Source: Anoplolepis gracilipes (lineage: Eukaryota > Arthropoda > Insecta > Hymenoptera > Formicidae). Taken from it: a stretch of DNA of 64,000 nt. Position numbers and translations under genes: made by a program. The notes under the pieces are model-generated. The model was not told where the DNA came from, ran no database searches, and saw only the letters and a program-made list of their open reading frames with translations. Each line of letters starts with the position of its first letter. The stretch's first letter is position 1. Shown one piece after another: positions 32,661 through 45,028 of this stretch. The stretch spans positions 1,201,501 to 1,265,500 of the forward strand of contig NC_132983.1 of NCBI RefSeq assembly GCF_047496725.1. Direction: 5' to 3'.

Positions 32661-33820
32661 GCTTTTGTATTCGAAAGAATACAAGATTTGATTCCTTTCT
32701 TTTTTTCTTTTTTTCTTTTTTTTTTTTTTTTTTTATTAAGACAACCTCCTTTCGAGTGCGTGTGCGTCAGTCGCGTTTAAACTTCGCGTGTTTAAATTAT
32801 ATATCCTTTATTTTCATTTTACTCTTTCCTTTCATTTTTGATGAAAAATCTTTAAAACTCCTTCGTTCTTTTGTTTAAAATCGTTTACAGGATGCTATGC
32901 TTAATTTTACTTTATTTTTCTAAATTATTTCAAATAAATATTCCAATCAATTAAACTGGTTTAAAATAATCGTTTGCGCTAACAATTGTTAGTACACCTT
33001 AAACTTAACAAATTTTAATTACGAATCTCGTAAAATTATGCAATACTTAGTAATAAAGTCGTTAATAACTGTTTATGACATTTATTAACAAAATAAAAAA
33101 CTATGAAATACCTGGAGACAATGGCTGGGGTTGGCGATTTAAAAAAAAAAAAAAAAAAAAAAACAAAAGATTAATTTTATAATATCAAGTTGGACGGATT
33201 GTATCTTGCGAGCGAAATGTGACACAAGAGCTGAGAGCAAAACAGCGGGTTGTCTCGAAATGTAAAATCGCGATTCGAGATTTTCATCACATATTCAAAG
33301 TGACTCGACACTCTCTGTCGTCTACTAAAAGTTTATACAGATGACGGCAGGTATTAAGCATCCATTAAGTTAGTATTATCCATCGATGTATTCTAACAAT
33401 AAGTCGACCAGATCCCCGAGGGCTACTGTAAATGACCATAATCCTTGAACTTAAGGCCATTTCTATTCAGATCATTTTCTTCACAGCCTTGCACTCATTT
33501 TCAGGCCGACTCAACCGTACAAAGGTTCTTCCACTTGATATTATTTTTAAAAAACAATAATATTATTCGGCTAAGATTGAGAACTGATTGTTACTTATAA
33601 TGTCATGAGAAACAAATAAACAAATAAACGCGATCAAACGGCAAAAAAAAGATGCAGGCCGAGATGATTATATCATAAACGCCTTCTTATTTATGTAGAT
33701 TTGTCTTTTCTTTCGATATCTAATTTTTGATGTTGTGCATGTTATACCAATTTGTTGGAAAAAAATATCGAAAATATAAATAATATTTATTTTCTAAGGA
33801 ACAAATTATGCAATGCAAGA
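32661..33820. other. AT-rich intergenic DNA with homopolymers
   Basis: No gene. T-rich runs near 32698-32733 and a 23-base poly-A at 33141-33163. Confidence 0.45.
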
Positions 33821-33824
33821 ATAT

Positions 33825-33945
33825 CAATTTTTATTTTTTGTCTAATTATCTAGAATTTTTAACTTTTAATATTCAACAGGATTTTAATATTTTGTTGAAT
33901 ATTAAAAATTAAAAATTCTAGATAATTAGACAAAAATAAAAATTG
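33825..33945. other. Near-perfect 53-bp-stem hairpin
   Basis: Arms at 33825-33877 and 33894-33945 are reverse complements apart from one extra T and one C/T difference, around a 16-base loop. The stem includes AGAATTTTTAACTTTTAATA and TGTCTAATTATCTAG with its mate CTAGATAATTAGACA. The arms are almost undiverged, so the hairpin is young or under selection. No known microRNA was recognised. Confidence 0.85.
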
Positions 33946-33999
33946 ACACTCTGCTATAACACATATAAATGAAAATTGACAGTTATAGTATGTTATATT

Positions 34000-35100
34000 G
34001 GATTTCATAAAAGATTTCATAAATTCCTTGTGGAAACTGTAGAAGCTCGAAAATTCTTGACGAGAAAAAACAGGGTAGCAAGTGAAAGAGAAAGAGAGAG
34101 AAGACGTGACAGAAAAGGGCAGGATATTCAAAGATTACGAAAACTGGCGCCTCTAGACCTTTTACCCTCGCGTTCCTGATATATTCTCGTTAGACCTTTA
34201 AATACATATAGCTCCACATGAAAACACGTCGAGGATTTGGTATAAATTCAAATGTAGCGGGTAAGTTAATCTATTGGAAAAAGGTGAATTATATGCAATA
34301 TTTTATACTGTCAAATGTTACTTCAGTGAAAATTTCTCATCAAATATCAGTAAATATTTTTAAAAATATTCATACCTTACGCCTTCATTGTATTGTAATC
34401 CCATTGATTATGGTCTGTGAGATTCCATTAAAAAGTCAATAACAGTCGTAACTTTGAATCGTAAGCTTTTTCTATTTATTTTATACTACTATTTTTAAGT
34501 AAAATTTAGACACACATATCTGAAAGGAAAAATAATATATATAATTAATATTTAAATTTGAAATTATATATATGTATATATATGTATATATACATATATA
34601 CATATTACACTCTTTCTTTTTCTTAAATTAGAAAAAAAGTAATTAAGGCTCTTGATCAGATATTTCTCTTTAACAAAATATATTGTCATAAATTTATCTC
34701 GTACATAATATTATAATATAAAATGCATTTTAAAGTATTACTGATTAAAATAATTGCTACTGATTGATTCTTTTAATTAGATTTCACTCATTTGCTATAC
34801 TTATAATCGAAAGCATCAAGAGAGAAAAAAAGAGACTATTCATTACTTTCTAAAACAGATGTTTTCGCTAAATAAGTAATATTTTGTCAAACGCTTTGAT
34901 TATAAAATCAAGTACAATAAAATTGTGCCATCATATCAAATGGGAATGATAAGATGTATTTGAAAAAAAAATCAATCTTGCTCCATATTTTTTTATTCGT
35001 GAAATTCTTATTAATTTATATTTAATATAATTATTGACTCTCTAAAAAGAATAAAAATCGCATAAATTCTCTCATATTTATCTTTATAACGTCAAACAAC
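34000..35100. other. AT-rich intergenic DNA
   Basis: No gene supported. A (TA/TATG) simple stretch lies near 34565-34605, and a diverged minus-strand relative of the 24400 repeat at about 34640-34800. Confidence 0.4.
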
Positions 35101-35144
35101 GACATGCGAGAAAGATTGATATTCGGGGCCGGTCTTCTCTCGCG

Positions 35145-35196
35145 TTATCTGCGAAAGGCGAGGAGAAGCAACAGAGCACGAACAGAGAGAAAGAGA

Positions 35197-35245
<49 letters not shown>

Positions 35246-35481
35246 ACCACGCCTCGGGCCGAAGATAAGAGCGGCGGACAACAAGCGCATCGATAAACTT
35301 CAATTTCGAACAAACGAGGAAAGAACCGGGCCGGATGTATGTTCGACACGCCCCGACACGATGTAAAACCACGATGTAGCGGCTCTTATCTGAGCGGCCG
35401 GGACCAGCAACGAGATAAGTGGCCGTTTAGGCGATCTCCTTCGCGAGGATGGGAGGCAGCCTCCGACTATGGGGCAGATAA
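35145..35481. promoter_or_regulatory. Dense AGATAA (GATA-factor) motif cluster
   Basis: AGATAA or its complement TTATCT occurs at 35145-35150, 35263-35268, 35386-35391, 35413-35418 and 35476-35481. That is five exact hits in 337 bases, where about 0.17 would be expected in random sequence. The block is GC-enriched and interrupted by a GA tract. It looks like an enhancer bound by GATA zinc-finger factors; this is inferred from motif density. Confidence 0.45.
35183..35241. repeat. (GA)n microsatellite
   Basis: AGA/GAAA-interrupted start passing into about 38 bases of pure GA, inside the AGATAA cluster. Confidence 0.9.
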
Positions 35482-35802
35482 TCGTATTCATTTGCCGCGT
35501 CGCGGGGAAAAAAAGAGCTGCCGGAAATCTACCTCGCATCAAACGGCACGCTTCGTCCGTTTATTTAATCTAAACAGGTAATTGTGAACTCCTCATTCCT
35601 CCCCTCCCCTCTTTCTATAATCCTTCTTAAGATCAGATTGCATGTTAGATGAAAGCGCTCTAATAGATCTCAAGGAGTCTACTTTCTAATTTTTTTTTTT
35701 TTTAATTTCTTGAAAATCCTTTGATCTTCTAGGTATTTTTGTTCAAATTTCCAGGAAAATATTTTCAGAATTTTTTAATGCAATTTTCTGTAAAATAAAT
35801 TA

Positions 35803-35997
35803 CACTACGCAAAAAAGTTAAAGGACCACTTTCTTTCCATATAAAAAAGGCCAATTTTCAAGTAGTTGCAATTATCCTTAAAAATAATCGGAATCAGATC
35901 AATAATAAAGCGTTTCAAAGCTTCAAGTTTCTAGTTTTAGAACCTTTAAATGAATTTCGATTCTTTCTATTCGTTACAAGAATTACATTGTAAGAAG
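35803..35997. mobile_element. One-ended copy of the fold-back element
   Basis: Begins TA|CACTACGCAAAAAAGTTAAAG and follows the left arm of the 39276-40248 copy through AATCGGAATCAGATCAATAA and GAATTTCGATTCTTTCTATT. It then stops near 35997, where unrelated AT-rich DNA starts. The second arm is missing, so it is truncated. Confidence 0.75.
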
Positions 35998-35999
35998 TA

Positions 36000-38200
36000 T
36001 ATTTTATTATTTGCGTTTTCTAATGTTTTTTACTCGAAGGAAAAAACGTTTCAAGCGCTATACATATAAAATTTTCATTTTTTTATTATTAAAAATTATA
36101 ATACAAACGCATAATTTGCATGGCTGGCTGATTATAATATAAAAATAAAATTATGAAAAAATGTTTGAAAAATATTCCTTAAACTCTAATAAAATTCCAT
36201 GGGATTCCACGATTTTTCCAGATGCAAAAGAGACAAAATTTCAAAATTTTCCATATTTTTCCAAAAAGTGTATAACCTACAAGGGTTAATTTCGTTACAA
36301 CTGCGGAATATCTCGAATGTAATTATTACAATATAATTAATACAATCTGGTTTGCGTTATCGCTCGAATAACGTGATGACAGCTCGAGTTGTAGACAAAA
36401 ATCCGTGACGGCGTCGCCTAGACTGGTTGGTAAAAAAAGAAAATATATAGAGCGGCGTCTAAAGGGATGGACTGGACTAGGATATAAGGCACACGTTCGT
36501 TCGTCGGGTTTTAAAAATATCACCGCGTCGAATCGGTAACGGGGGACTAACACGCGTGACGCCTGCGCACCCATCACGGGACACTTTACGTCCAGAGTCT
36601 CTTGTGTCACCGTCTTTAAGCGCCGATATATGTAGATTGTAAACGATTTTTGTCTTTTTTTGACGATCCGAGGGATCATGTTTTCTCGTCAAACACTTGT
36701 CGATCAGTAGCGAGGTTATCAGTTTATTGTATAATCGATTTTTAAAGTTGTTTCCGGAAAAGCTTTGAGAGAAGTAATTTTCGGAAGATAACAAAACCTA
36801 CGCTGCCTTTTTATTTTTTAAGTAAAAGAATTTCTCTCTTTCTCTCGCGCACATATAAGTTTTAGATCTAGAAAATATATCAGTTTATTAATTATATTTT
36901 TAATTATTATGTTTAATTATATGTCTAATTAATTATATTTTATTAATATAATTTAGTTTATTAATTATATTATTTATTTATATGTTATTTATTAAATTAT
37001 AGATATATTTCACAGTAATTTGATCTTTAGCATTTGTTTAATTACGATATGTCAATTGCAATGATAGAAAAGTTACTTTTAATTTTTAATTAAAAACAAT
37101 CTAAATTTATAAGATTTTTCTATATTTTTATTTAATTTTCTCAGAGAGAAAAAAATATAATATTTCTCATTTAACATAATTAAACGTATAAATAAATTTT
37201 ATATAAAATATTTTCTAGACATTTAATATTTACTTTAAACAATATAAATCTTTCATAAAATAGAATATTATTATAAATATTTAATACATTTTTACTGTTG
37301 ATAATTGTATTTTGTTGACGACAGTTGTCTGTAAACAATTGTAACTATTAGAAGAATAAAAACATGTGTATACGTCAACACTTTCGTATGCAGGTCAACT
37401 AGGCGTGGAATTCTTTCAGGAATTGTGTTTTAATTGTTCTCTCAAATAGGATGGTCAGCTTGTGACCATCTTGCGACGGCACCCCGCAGTCTCAGGTCGT
37501 CTTAAGATACTCGAAATCGTTAATTAATCACATCTAAACCATGTTATCTTTTCTGAACATGCCACAAAAGTCTGGAAAAAAACTGTCAAAAGCCTTACTT
37601 ATCAGCCGACGTCTGGCCTTGTGTCTCGATTTTCCTGAAAATTCATACAGTTGAATTTCAGTTCTATGAGTCATAATTTAGGAAAAACAAGCAAGAATGA
37701 GACAGAAGATATATTGCGATAGATGTTTCAGGGAAAAAATGTTAGAAACTGCTGTTTCTTCGAAAGATTTCGAAAATCAATCTTTTCTCTTTTGATAAGA
37801 ATCTAAATCAGTCTGTCTTTTCGCAGCAAATGTTTACATCTGGCACAGTTTAAATTATACTTTTATAAATAAATATACACGTTTTATAAATAAACTATAA
37901 ATTATTTTAAGAATAAAAAATTGCGGAAAATTACAGTCGTCAGTACTTGAATTTTTTTAATCGAATGATCTTTTTGTTAAAAATTTATTCCCATCGAAAA
38001 TCAATAAATAAAGGTAAAAAAATGATGAAACTTAAACATGCTTTAGAATAATTGATACTTTTATTTTATAAAGGTTTATATATCTTTTATTTAAATATAA
38101 AAATCTCTCTCAAACAGCTTTATACAATATAATATTTTATATACATTGAAATATTATGTATCTGTGAAGCAATATGGTTTTATAATTAAGAGCAAAATGT
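36000..38200. other. AT-rich intergenic DNA with a GC-enriched patch
   Basis: No gene supported. 36340-36680 is GC-enriched; the rest is very AT-rich. No repeat unit was confirmed. Confidence 0.4.
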
Positions 38201-38506
38201 CTGGATCACATGTAACGTATGTCATCTTCAGAATTGCTTTATCAGCGCCTGTTTAGCATTCGATTAAAGTCTCAGCGATCGGACGTGGAGGTGCATTGCT
38301 CGATACTCGTCCTCTCGTTGTTGGCGAAGAAAGGCATTTCGCGAAACGGTTTGTCACCGATCGGCGACCCGGTTGCAGCGACACAGCAGCAACGAGGCAA
38401 TAGCGACGATGGTAGTAAAAGAGTAGCAGCGGAGAATGCCGTTCCTTATCACGGTGGCATCGACAACCGTGAAAGATCTCTTTTCCAAGGTGGATGGACT
38501 CTCTTC

Positions 38507-38544
<38 letters not shown>

Positions 38545-39070
38545 CTCCTCTCGTATCTTCTCCCTGTTCTTTTCTTCATTGTGCGACCCCGCTGTCCACC
38601 CTCTCTTACCCCCACTCCAGGACCTATCTCTCCTCTCCAAATAGGTCTTGTAGTACTTAGGGTTCATCAAGATAACTCTGGCCTGGCTTTGTGTCCCTTC
38701 CAAGAGAACGCTGCGAATGGAGGTGGCGGTGGATCGAGGGCGATGGGACGGAAGGGCGGAGCAGCTAGTAGGACATATTGTACGGATGCTGCGCGTGGTT
38801 TATGTTTTGGTCTTTTCGAGCTCCAAGGAGTCCCTTCGTCTCTCTTTCTCTCGCCGTGACACGCTGGATAAGTGCAAGGAGTGCATTGTAAGGACCTCGC
38901 GGATCGTCGATCCACGTTGCAAACCTGTCAGAGCGACCCTCCTCCGCCCCCCCCCCCCCGCTCCTATTTTCTTCTATTTCCCGAAACTGTTCCATTGTCG
39001 CGAGAGATGCTTCCGATAAGAAACGGTGTGCGAGATGATCTGTTAACAATGTAAATATTTTCACCGCCCT
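38201..39070. other. GC-enriched non-coding island
   Basis: Contains a CT microsatellite (38511-38542) and a poly-C run near 38947-38960. Overlapping frames on both strands derive from these repeats. No protein is recognised. Confidence 0.4.
38511..38542. repeat. (CT)n microsatellite
   Basis: About 32 bases of pure CT. Confidence 0.9.
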
Positions 39071-39275
39071 TGTGTTCGAGATTCTCACAGAGGCTAAGAT
39101 CGTTCCAGTTTGCATCGAGAGTGTGTTGTAAAGATCATAAATGTCCCTTACCAGTCATTTTTGTCCGTGCAATTTACAAGAATATTATTTTTCGAACTTA
39201 TTATTATTCTGGTTTTTATTTAGAAGAATTAAAGAAGGTGTATAAATGTTTTCAAATTTTAACACTTATAATTTA

Positions 39276-40248
39276 TACTAGGCGAAAAAATTAAAAAGGG
39301 CCACTTTCTTCCATATATAAAAAAAGGCCGAGTTTCAAGTAGTTGCAACTTTCTTAAAAATAATCGGAATAAGATCAATAAAAAAGCATTTCAAAGCTTC
39401 AAGCTTCTAGTTTTAGAATCTTTAAATGAATTTCAATTCTTCCTATTCGTTACGAAATTACATTGTAAGAAAACAATGTCGATTAAACAAATTCTTCAAA
39501 AATTTGTGCAAGAATACCGAATTAAAAAAAAAGTCCTATTATCCCATTAATTTAAGCTTTTGAAATGTACAGAAAAAAAATTTAATACTTTGGCCTCTTG
39601 TATGAGTAACTGGAATGCTTTTTACTTGAAAATGTTGTAGAGTTCATGAAAATTTTAGTGTTTTTTCATTAACTTTCATTGATTTAAATAAAAAAAGATA
39701 AAAGTACAATTTTTACTTGATTTTTAAGTAACAATTACGTTCTAAAAATAAATAATAATTGAAAAAACAATAGGAGCATTTTAAAGTGCTAACTCTTCTC
39801 TTTAAATTGCTTTTTTAATGATTATTGTACGATCATTTTTTCACTAGTTACAAGCGTTCAAAGTCAATAGCTCGATTTTGCTTTAATGATAAATATCTCG
39901 ACGAAAAAAAATCATAGAACATTTGTTAAAAAAACAAATTAAAGCTAAAACTCTGCTCTTTAACACTTAATTAATAAAATCGTGCTAGTATTTTTTTTGA
40001 ATTCGGTATTCTTGGACAAACTTTTGAAGAATTTCTTCAATCGACGGACGTCGCTTTCTTACAATGTAATTTTGTAACGAATAGAAAGAATTGAAATTTA
40101 TTTAAAGGTTCTAAAACTAGAAATTTCAAGCTTTAAAACGCTTTTTTATTGATCTTATTCTAATTATTTTTAAGGAAGTTACAACTACTTTAAAATTGAC
40201 CTTTTTTTCATATGGAAAAAAATGACCCTTTAATTTTTTTGCGTAGTG
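39276..40248. mobile_element. Long palindromic fold-back element, copy 2
   Basis: TA dinucleotides flank TACTAGGCGAAAAAATTAAA on the left and, inverted, CACTACGCAAAAAAATTAAA on the right. Both arms contain GGGCCACTTT- or GGGTCATTTT-type sequence, AATCGGAATAAGATCAAT (or its inverted near-match), CAATTCTTCCTATTCGTTAC and a CGAATT word. The palindrome covers nearly all of the 973 bases. No open frame for a transposase is present. It matches copy 1 (224-1343) along most of its length. Confidence 0.8.
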
Positions 40249-40259
40249 TATTTAGAAAT

Positions 40260-41300
40260 ACGTCAAACATATGTTAAACCACTTGTAGGATTTGAGGGTG
40301 AATAAAAATAATAGAAAGGGTTAAATTGTGCCGATCGAAATTTATACTTTACGCAGATTGGATGGAATGTGTGAATCATACTCATTGGTAAATAAATCGT
40401 GTGATACTTTACTCGATATTTGCTTCGCGGGAATTTTCGAACCGGGTCCGCCCGTGTTATTAACGGGAAAGCGAAACGAGCCATTATACGCGCAACAAAT
40501 TACGATCCTCGGGAGCCCCTCTTCGTTACATATACACGGGCAAAAAGATAGCTCATTAACTCTTACGAGCTCCTCCGGACGTACAGTGCGTACATACAAA
40601 GTACACGATAATCCGGACATCGCCGCTTCGGGCGCATCACACAAGCCCGCCCATTCGTGAAAAAAAATAAATTATTCCCGGACGCGAGATTCCGGCCGAG
40701 AAGGAAACGAGGCTGAGATGAAGAGGAAGAAAAGAAAGAGACAAAGAGGGAGAGAGAGAGAGAGAGAGAGAGATCGGGAAAAGGACGCATTACGTGCTAA
40801 ACTTTCGGCTCCAGAAAACGCATCGTCGGCGTCGGTGCATTAACGTAATCACAGAGGCGCCAGATGTTTCCCCCCCCCCCCCCGCTCCCCTCCTCATTCC
40901 TTTAAGCCTTTTTCCATCGGCTTCTGCCCCCGGTTTTCCGGACGGACCCCGCGCACTTTACAACACGCGCTCTTGACACGCGTCTGTGCAATTAAAACAA
41001 AGCGACCACAGAAACCAGCGCGTCCGACGCGAGATACACGAGAGTCGGCCTAAGTGGCTCTGTGACTCTGCAAGAATTCGAGTTTTGTGATCCGAAAATA
41101 CGAGGACGCAACATCCGTTCGATCCGACACAATCATATCCCGATAGAAATTGAATGCGTGATACAGATACGCCCTGTCGTTTATCTCGCGTTACAGGTGA
41201 GTTTGACAGGCACCTATGTTGGTTCTAATCGGACGTCGATTTATCGTGACGTAAAGAATATTAACAATTCTCGTAATCTAATTAATTCTGGAACATGAAG
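40260..41300. other. GC-enriched non-coding island
   Basis: No supported gene. Contains a GA tract (40748-40772) and a poly-C run (about 40870-40883). A possible donor (ACAG|GTGAGT near 41196) means a non-coding exon cannot be excluded. Confidence 0.4.
40748..40772. repeat. (GA)n microsatellite
   Basis: About 25 bases of pure GA. Confidence 0.9.
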
Positions 41301-41775
41301 AAAAAAATTAATGTCGTCAATTAAAATTTATATACTCTAATTAAATTAAAATTGAATTGAAACTTACATACTTTAGTTGACGCGATTATTATATAAGCAA
41401 CAATATGTAATCTTCTTGGAAAGATTTTATAATCTTAAATTTCAATAATATTATAATTTTATTTTCTACTTACTATAACAGTCATCTTACAAAGGTATAA
41501 TATTATTATCTTAATTTATAATAATTATATATGTGCGTACAAAAAGAAATTAATTTCATCAATTAAAATTTATATTTTATTTATTTTAATTAAATTAAAA
41601 TTAAATTGAAACTTACTTTAGTTAACGCGATCGTTGTAAGCAACAATGTGTAATCTTCTTGGAAAAATTTTATAATCTTAAATTTCAATAATATTATAAT
41701 TTTACTTTCATACTATAACAGTCATCTCAAAGGTATAATATTATCATCTTTATTTATAATAAATTATATATACTG
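41300..41775. repeat. Tandem pair of ~235-bp AT-rich repeat units
   Basis: Unit 1 (about 41300-41535) and unit 2 (about 41540-41775) share TCAATTAAAATTTATA, TTAGTTGACGCGAT or TTAGTTAACGCGAT, GTAATCTTCTTGGAAA, TTTTATAATCTTAAATTTC and ATAACAGTCATCT in the same order. A third, more diverged copy lies at 44120-44400. Confidence 0.8.
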
Positions 41776-42139
41776 TTTGTTCATCCAACATTACATTTTC
41801 TCCATTCATAAAAATAATTTAAGTAATAATAATAATTTTCCTAAAACTATATTAAATTTATTATCAAAAATAAAGATATTCTTAAAACAAGAATAGTCTT
41901 TTTTATGGATAGGAATTATTTCAAAAAGTATCTAATAAATCTTCCATCTTGATCAATAGCGTGTTACTAATTATTTATCAACTATTAAACATCAGTGTTA
42001 TATATCATGTATTTTATCTTTCAAAGAATCATATAAATTTCCTGTATTATACGTTAAACACATACATACGCAGATGTGCGTACACACATGTGTACATATA
42101 CATGAGGCAAAAGCGAGGGAGGAGTCGCACTTGCTAGCA

Positions 42140-43100
42140 AAAAAATTAGTAATTCCACGCGAAATCGAGTTTCTCCCGAATAAAGTCTTACATTCTTAGC
42201 CCGAAGGTAAGAGCGGCTGCGAGATAAGAATTTATCAAGGCCGTTGGAATTAATCTGGCATTAATTCTAATCGCCCCGGCGATTTATTAGGAGACGGTAA
42301 ATCTGCCAGGAACTTCTAAAGAAGTAGGAAAGTTCCCTCGCACCGAGCAAAATTGTGAGAAACTTCGAGCTGAGAAGGAAAGAGTGAGAGGGAAAGAGAG
42401 AGGGCGAGTGGGTGGTCCGATTTTGGCGGCTTCTTTAATTAACTGCCCTCGAATCACGAAATCCTCGTAAATGATTTATGTTTCCATTCATCCCTTAGCC
42501 GTGATAAATAATATATTCCATGTCGTCCACGTGGAAAATAGTACGATTGTTGTTCGCGATATTATTATATTTCTTGTTACAGAAAAAAAATGTATCATTA
42601 ACGAGCGATTGTTCGAGACTGACGTCATCATTAAAGAAACGAGCTTTTAACGATCGTATGCCAACATAGTTGTTATAGTTGTCATAGTTTCTCGATCGAA
42701 CGCATTAACTTGTTTGCTTTAATCAGACGTAGATAAGGATCGAAACGACTTCGACTGTAGTCCACGTGGCTAATGGACGCATTAGCGAAAATACGCAAAC
42801 GAAAGGAGACGCAGTGCAATTAAGAAGGATGCAGCCTGTTCTCTCTGTTAATTACACCGTCTTCGCTTTGTAATACGCGTTGGTCGAAGATGTAAAAGTG
42901 AATATACTCGATTGCTCGAGGATATTTTTGCTCCTACATGTGTCACTATAGCTATTATCGATGTACTATGTCGTGTATAGAGTCGAGCTGTCAAAGTGTA
43001 ATTGTTTTTGTACTTTGCTCTATATATTTTTTTTCACATTTCTCTCTTGTTTGTTTGTTTGGTCACTCGCGTGTGATGTTACGAGGTAGAAAATAGTAGT
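42140..43100. other. Mixed-composition island, candidate regulatory region
   Basis: No gene and little repeat content. It includes a palindromic GATA pair at 42223-42236 and several homeodomain-like AATTAA words. Possible enhancer, by inference. Confidence 0.35.
42223..42236. promoter_or_regulatory. Palindromic GATA site pair
   Basis: GATAAGAATTTATC places two GATAA half-sites tail to tail with a 4-base spacer. Palindromic GATA sites are bound strongly by the two-finger GATA factors. Confidence 0.35.
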
Positions 43101-43385
43101 TTAAAAAAAAATCCAGAAAAAGTATTTATTTATAATGCTTAATGACGTGTCTGATAAGCAGATGACAAAAGATGCGACTGTTTTACAATTTCGGAAATTC
43201 GTTCTTTTGCGAATCTATTAGCTTAAGAAATTTAACAAACAGATTATAATTAGTCAGGCATTTTTATATTAAAGTTATTTGTGCGTTGGAAAAAAATATT
43301 TTCAATTCATTTTAATTTTTTATATCTTATTTTATCTCGATGTGATTTTAATCTCTATCAAAAACTTTAATAATTTTAAAAATCT

Positions 43386-43411
43386 ATATATATATATATA
43401 TATATATATAT
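43386..43411. repeat. (TA)n microsatellite
   Basis: About 26 bases of alternating TA. Confidence 0.9.
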
Positions 43412-43439
43412 TGAATTGATAACCTTATTTATAAATATA

Positions 43440-43620
43440 ACACTGCAATGAAATCTCACTGAAAAAATCAATTAACGATGATGGCTGTTTCAATCAATAT
43501 GATATTTTATAAAATGTGTATTATAATATGTGTATTATACATATATGAGATAAATTTTTTTCAATACATTAAATAAATATTTCATCAGTTTTTGAACAAT
43601 AGTTACTTATTATTTATTGT
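43440..43620 (+). repeat. Dispersed AT-rich repeat family, copy 3 (diverged)
   Basis: Shares the CACTGAAAAAATC...GATGATGGCTGTTTCAATCA core and the following GATAAATTT region with 24395-24590. Confidence 0.5.
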
Positions 43621-44119
43621 TTATATATTTATTATATATGTACAGCTTAAGAATGAAATTTATGTGTTTACTTTTATTTAATTTACAAATTAATAAAATA
43701 AATATTGCAATCATTAAGCAGCTCGCGCCGAGTATTTTTGTTAAGAAATGTAACAATGTTTTAAGTATTTAATATTTAAAATAGAAGTAAAATAGAAGTT
43801 AATATGTATTTACTTTATATATTCTTTTTACTAAAAGGCTGATGGGTTTTAAAATTATTACTAGTCTTTTAAAAATTATTAGTCTGTCATAAAAGCGGTC
43901 GGTTAAATGCATTTTACTGTCACAAATGACGTTGAATCATTAACAACGGTCATTAGCGTGCTCTTTAGCAGTGTTTCGCATACAACGTTGAACGCGAACG
44001 TTCCATTTAGCAAGCGATAATCGATGTACTTTCGTCTTATCGAGTACAAATTTGTAACATTCAAATTGGCCATTCTCTCTATTTATTCAGCCAAATAAAA
44101 TCAATTATTTTCTTTTCAC

Positions 44120-44400
44120 AGAAAAAAATTAGTATCAAATTAAAACTAATATAATTTAGTTAACGCGATCGTTCATATATACATAGAAACAACAAGGTAT
44201 AATCTTGTTGGAAAGATTTTATAAGCTTAAATTTTAATAATATTATAATTTTCTTCATAATTTTTTATCAATAGTTTTAAAAATATAATATTATTATTTT
44301 AATTTTATTATTTTATTATATATTTAATTTTATTATAAATAATTCGTGGTTTAAATATACATATATGCTATTTGTCCATTCAATATTTTTTTTCTTTGTT
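44120..44400. repeat. Third copy of the 41300 repeat family
   Basis: Contains TTAGTTAACGCGATCGTT, AATCTTGTTGGAAAGATTTT, AATAATATTATAATTTTC and a TTTGTCCATTCAATATT tail, matching the tandem pair at 41300-41830. Confidence 0.7.
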
Positions 44401-44403
44401 TAT

Positions 44404-44426
44404 GAGAGAGAGAGAGAGAGAGAGGG
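44404..44426. repeat. (GA)n microsatellite
   Basis: About 23 bases of GA, inside or next to a repeat copy. Confidence 0.85.
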
Positions 44427-44979
44427 AGAGAACATTATTCTTAAAAAATAAGAATTTCTTCTTAAAACTATATTAAATGTTTTTGAACAAACAATTTGTA
44501 ATATTTATTTAAGGCTCTCTAATTTTATTTCAAGATTTACATGTCAAGATAAAGATATTCTCAAAACAAAAATCTTTTTTTTTTACTTACACATATTTTA
44601 CTCAATGCAACAATTCGGAAAATCCACGCGGAAGACAAAGCGAATTGTATTAAAGTCTGTAACACAAAAGCATTATATCTCCAAATTGTTGGAGTCTCCG
44701 AGTAATCTGACAGCCTGATCCATTATTCACGAGTTTTCGGGTAAAATTTCACCGAGAACGCGTCCGCGAGCGGTAACAAAGGGAAATCTCACGGAAAAGT
44801 TATTATCGGCGCGAATTTGACTTTCGGGAGGAACGGCCAACGCCGGCCAAGAAAGGGGAAAAAAAAGGAAGGAAACGACACCCCGCATTATCTGAAAGGA
44901 GACCCTGGAGAACTGCCGTGCTCCAGAATGTATCTCCTTTGGTGCGAGTTTTACTTTTTTTTCCTCTCTTCTTTCGCCT

Positions 44980-44983
<4 letters not shown>

Positions 44984-45027
<44 letters not shown>
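44984..45027. repeat. (CT)n microsatellite
   Basis: About 44 bases of pure CT. A short (CA)n run follows near 45053. Confidence 0.95.

Positions 45028-45028
<1 letters not shown>

Larger units (their letters stand above)
43101..44980. other. AT-rich intergenic DNA with repeats
   Basis: No gene. Holds a (TA)n run (43386-43411), a relative of the 24400 repeat, a third copy of the 41300 family and a GA tract at 44404-44426. Confidence 0.45.
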
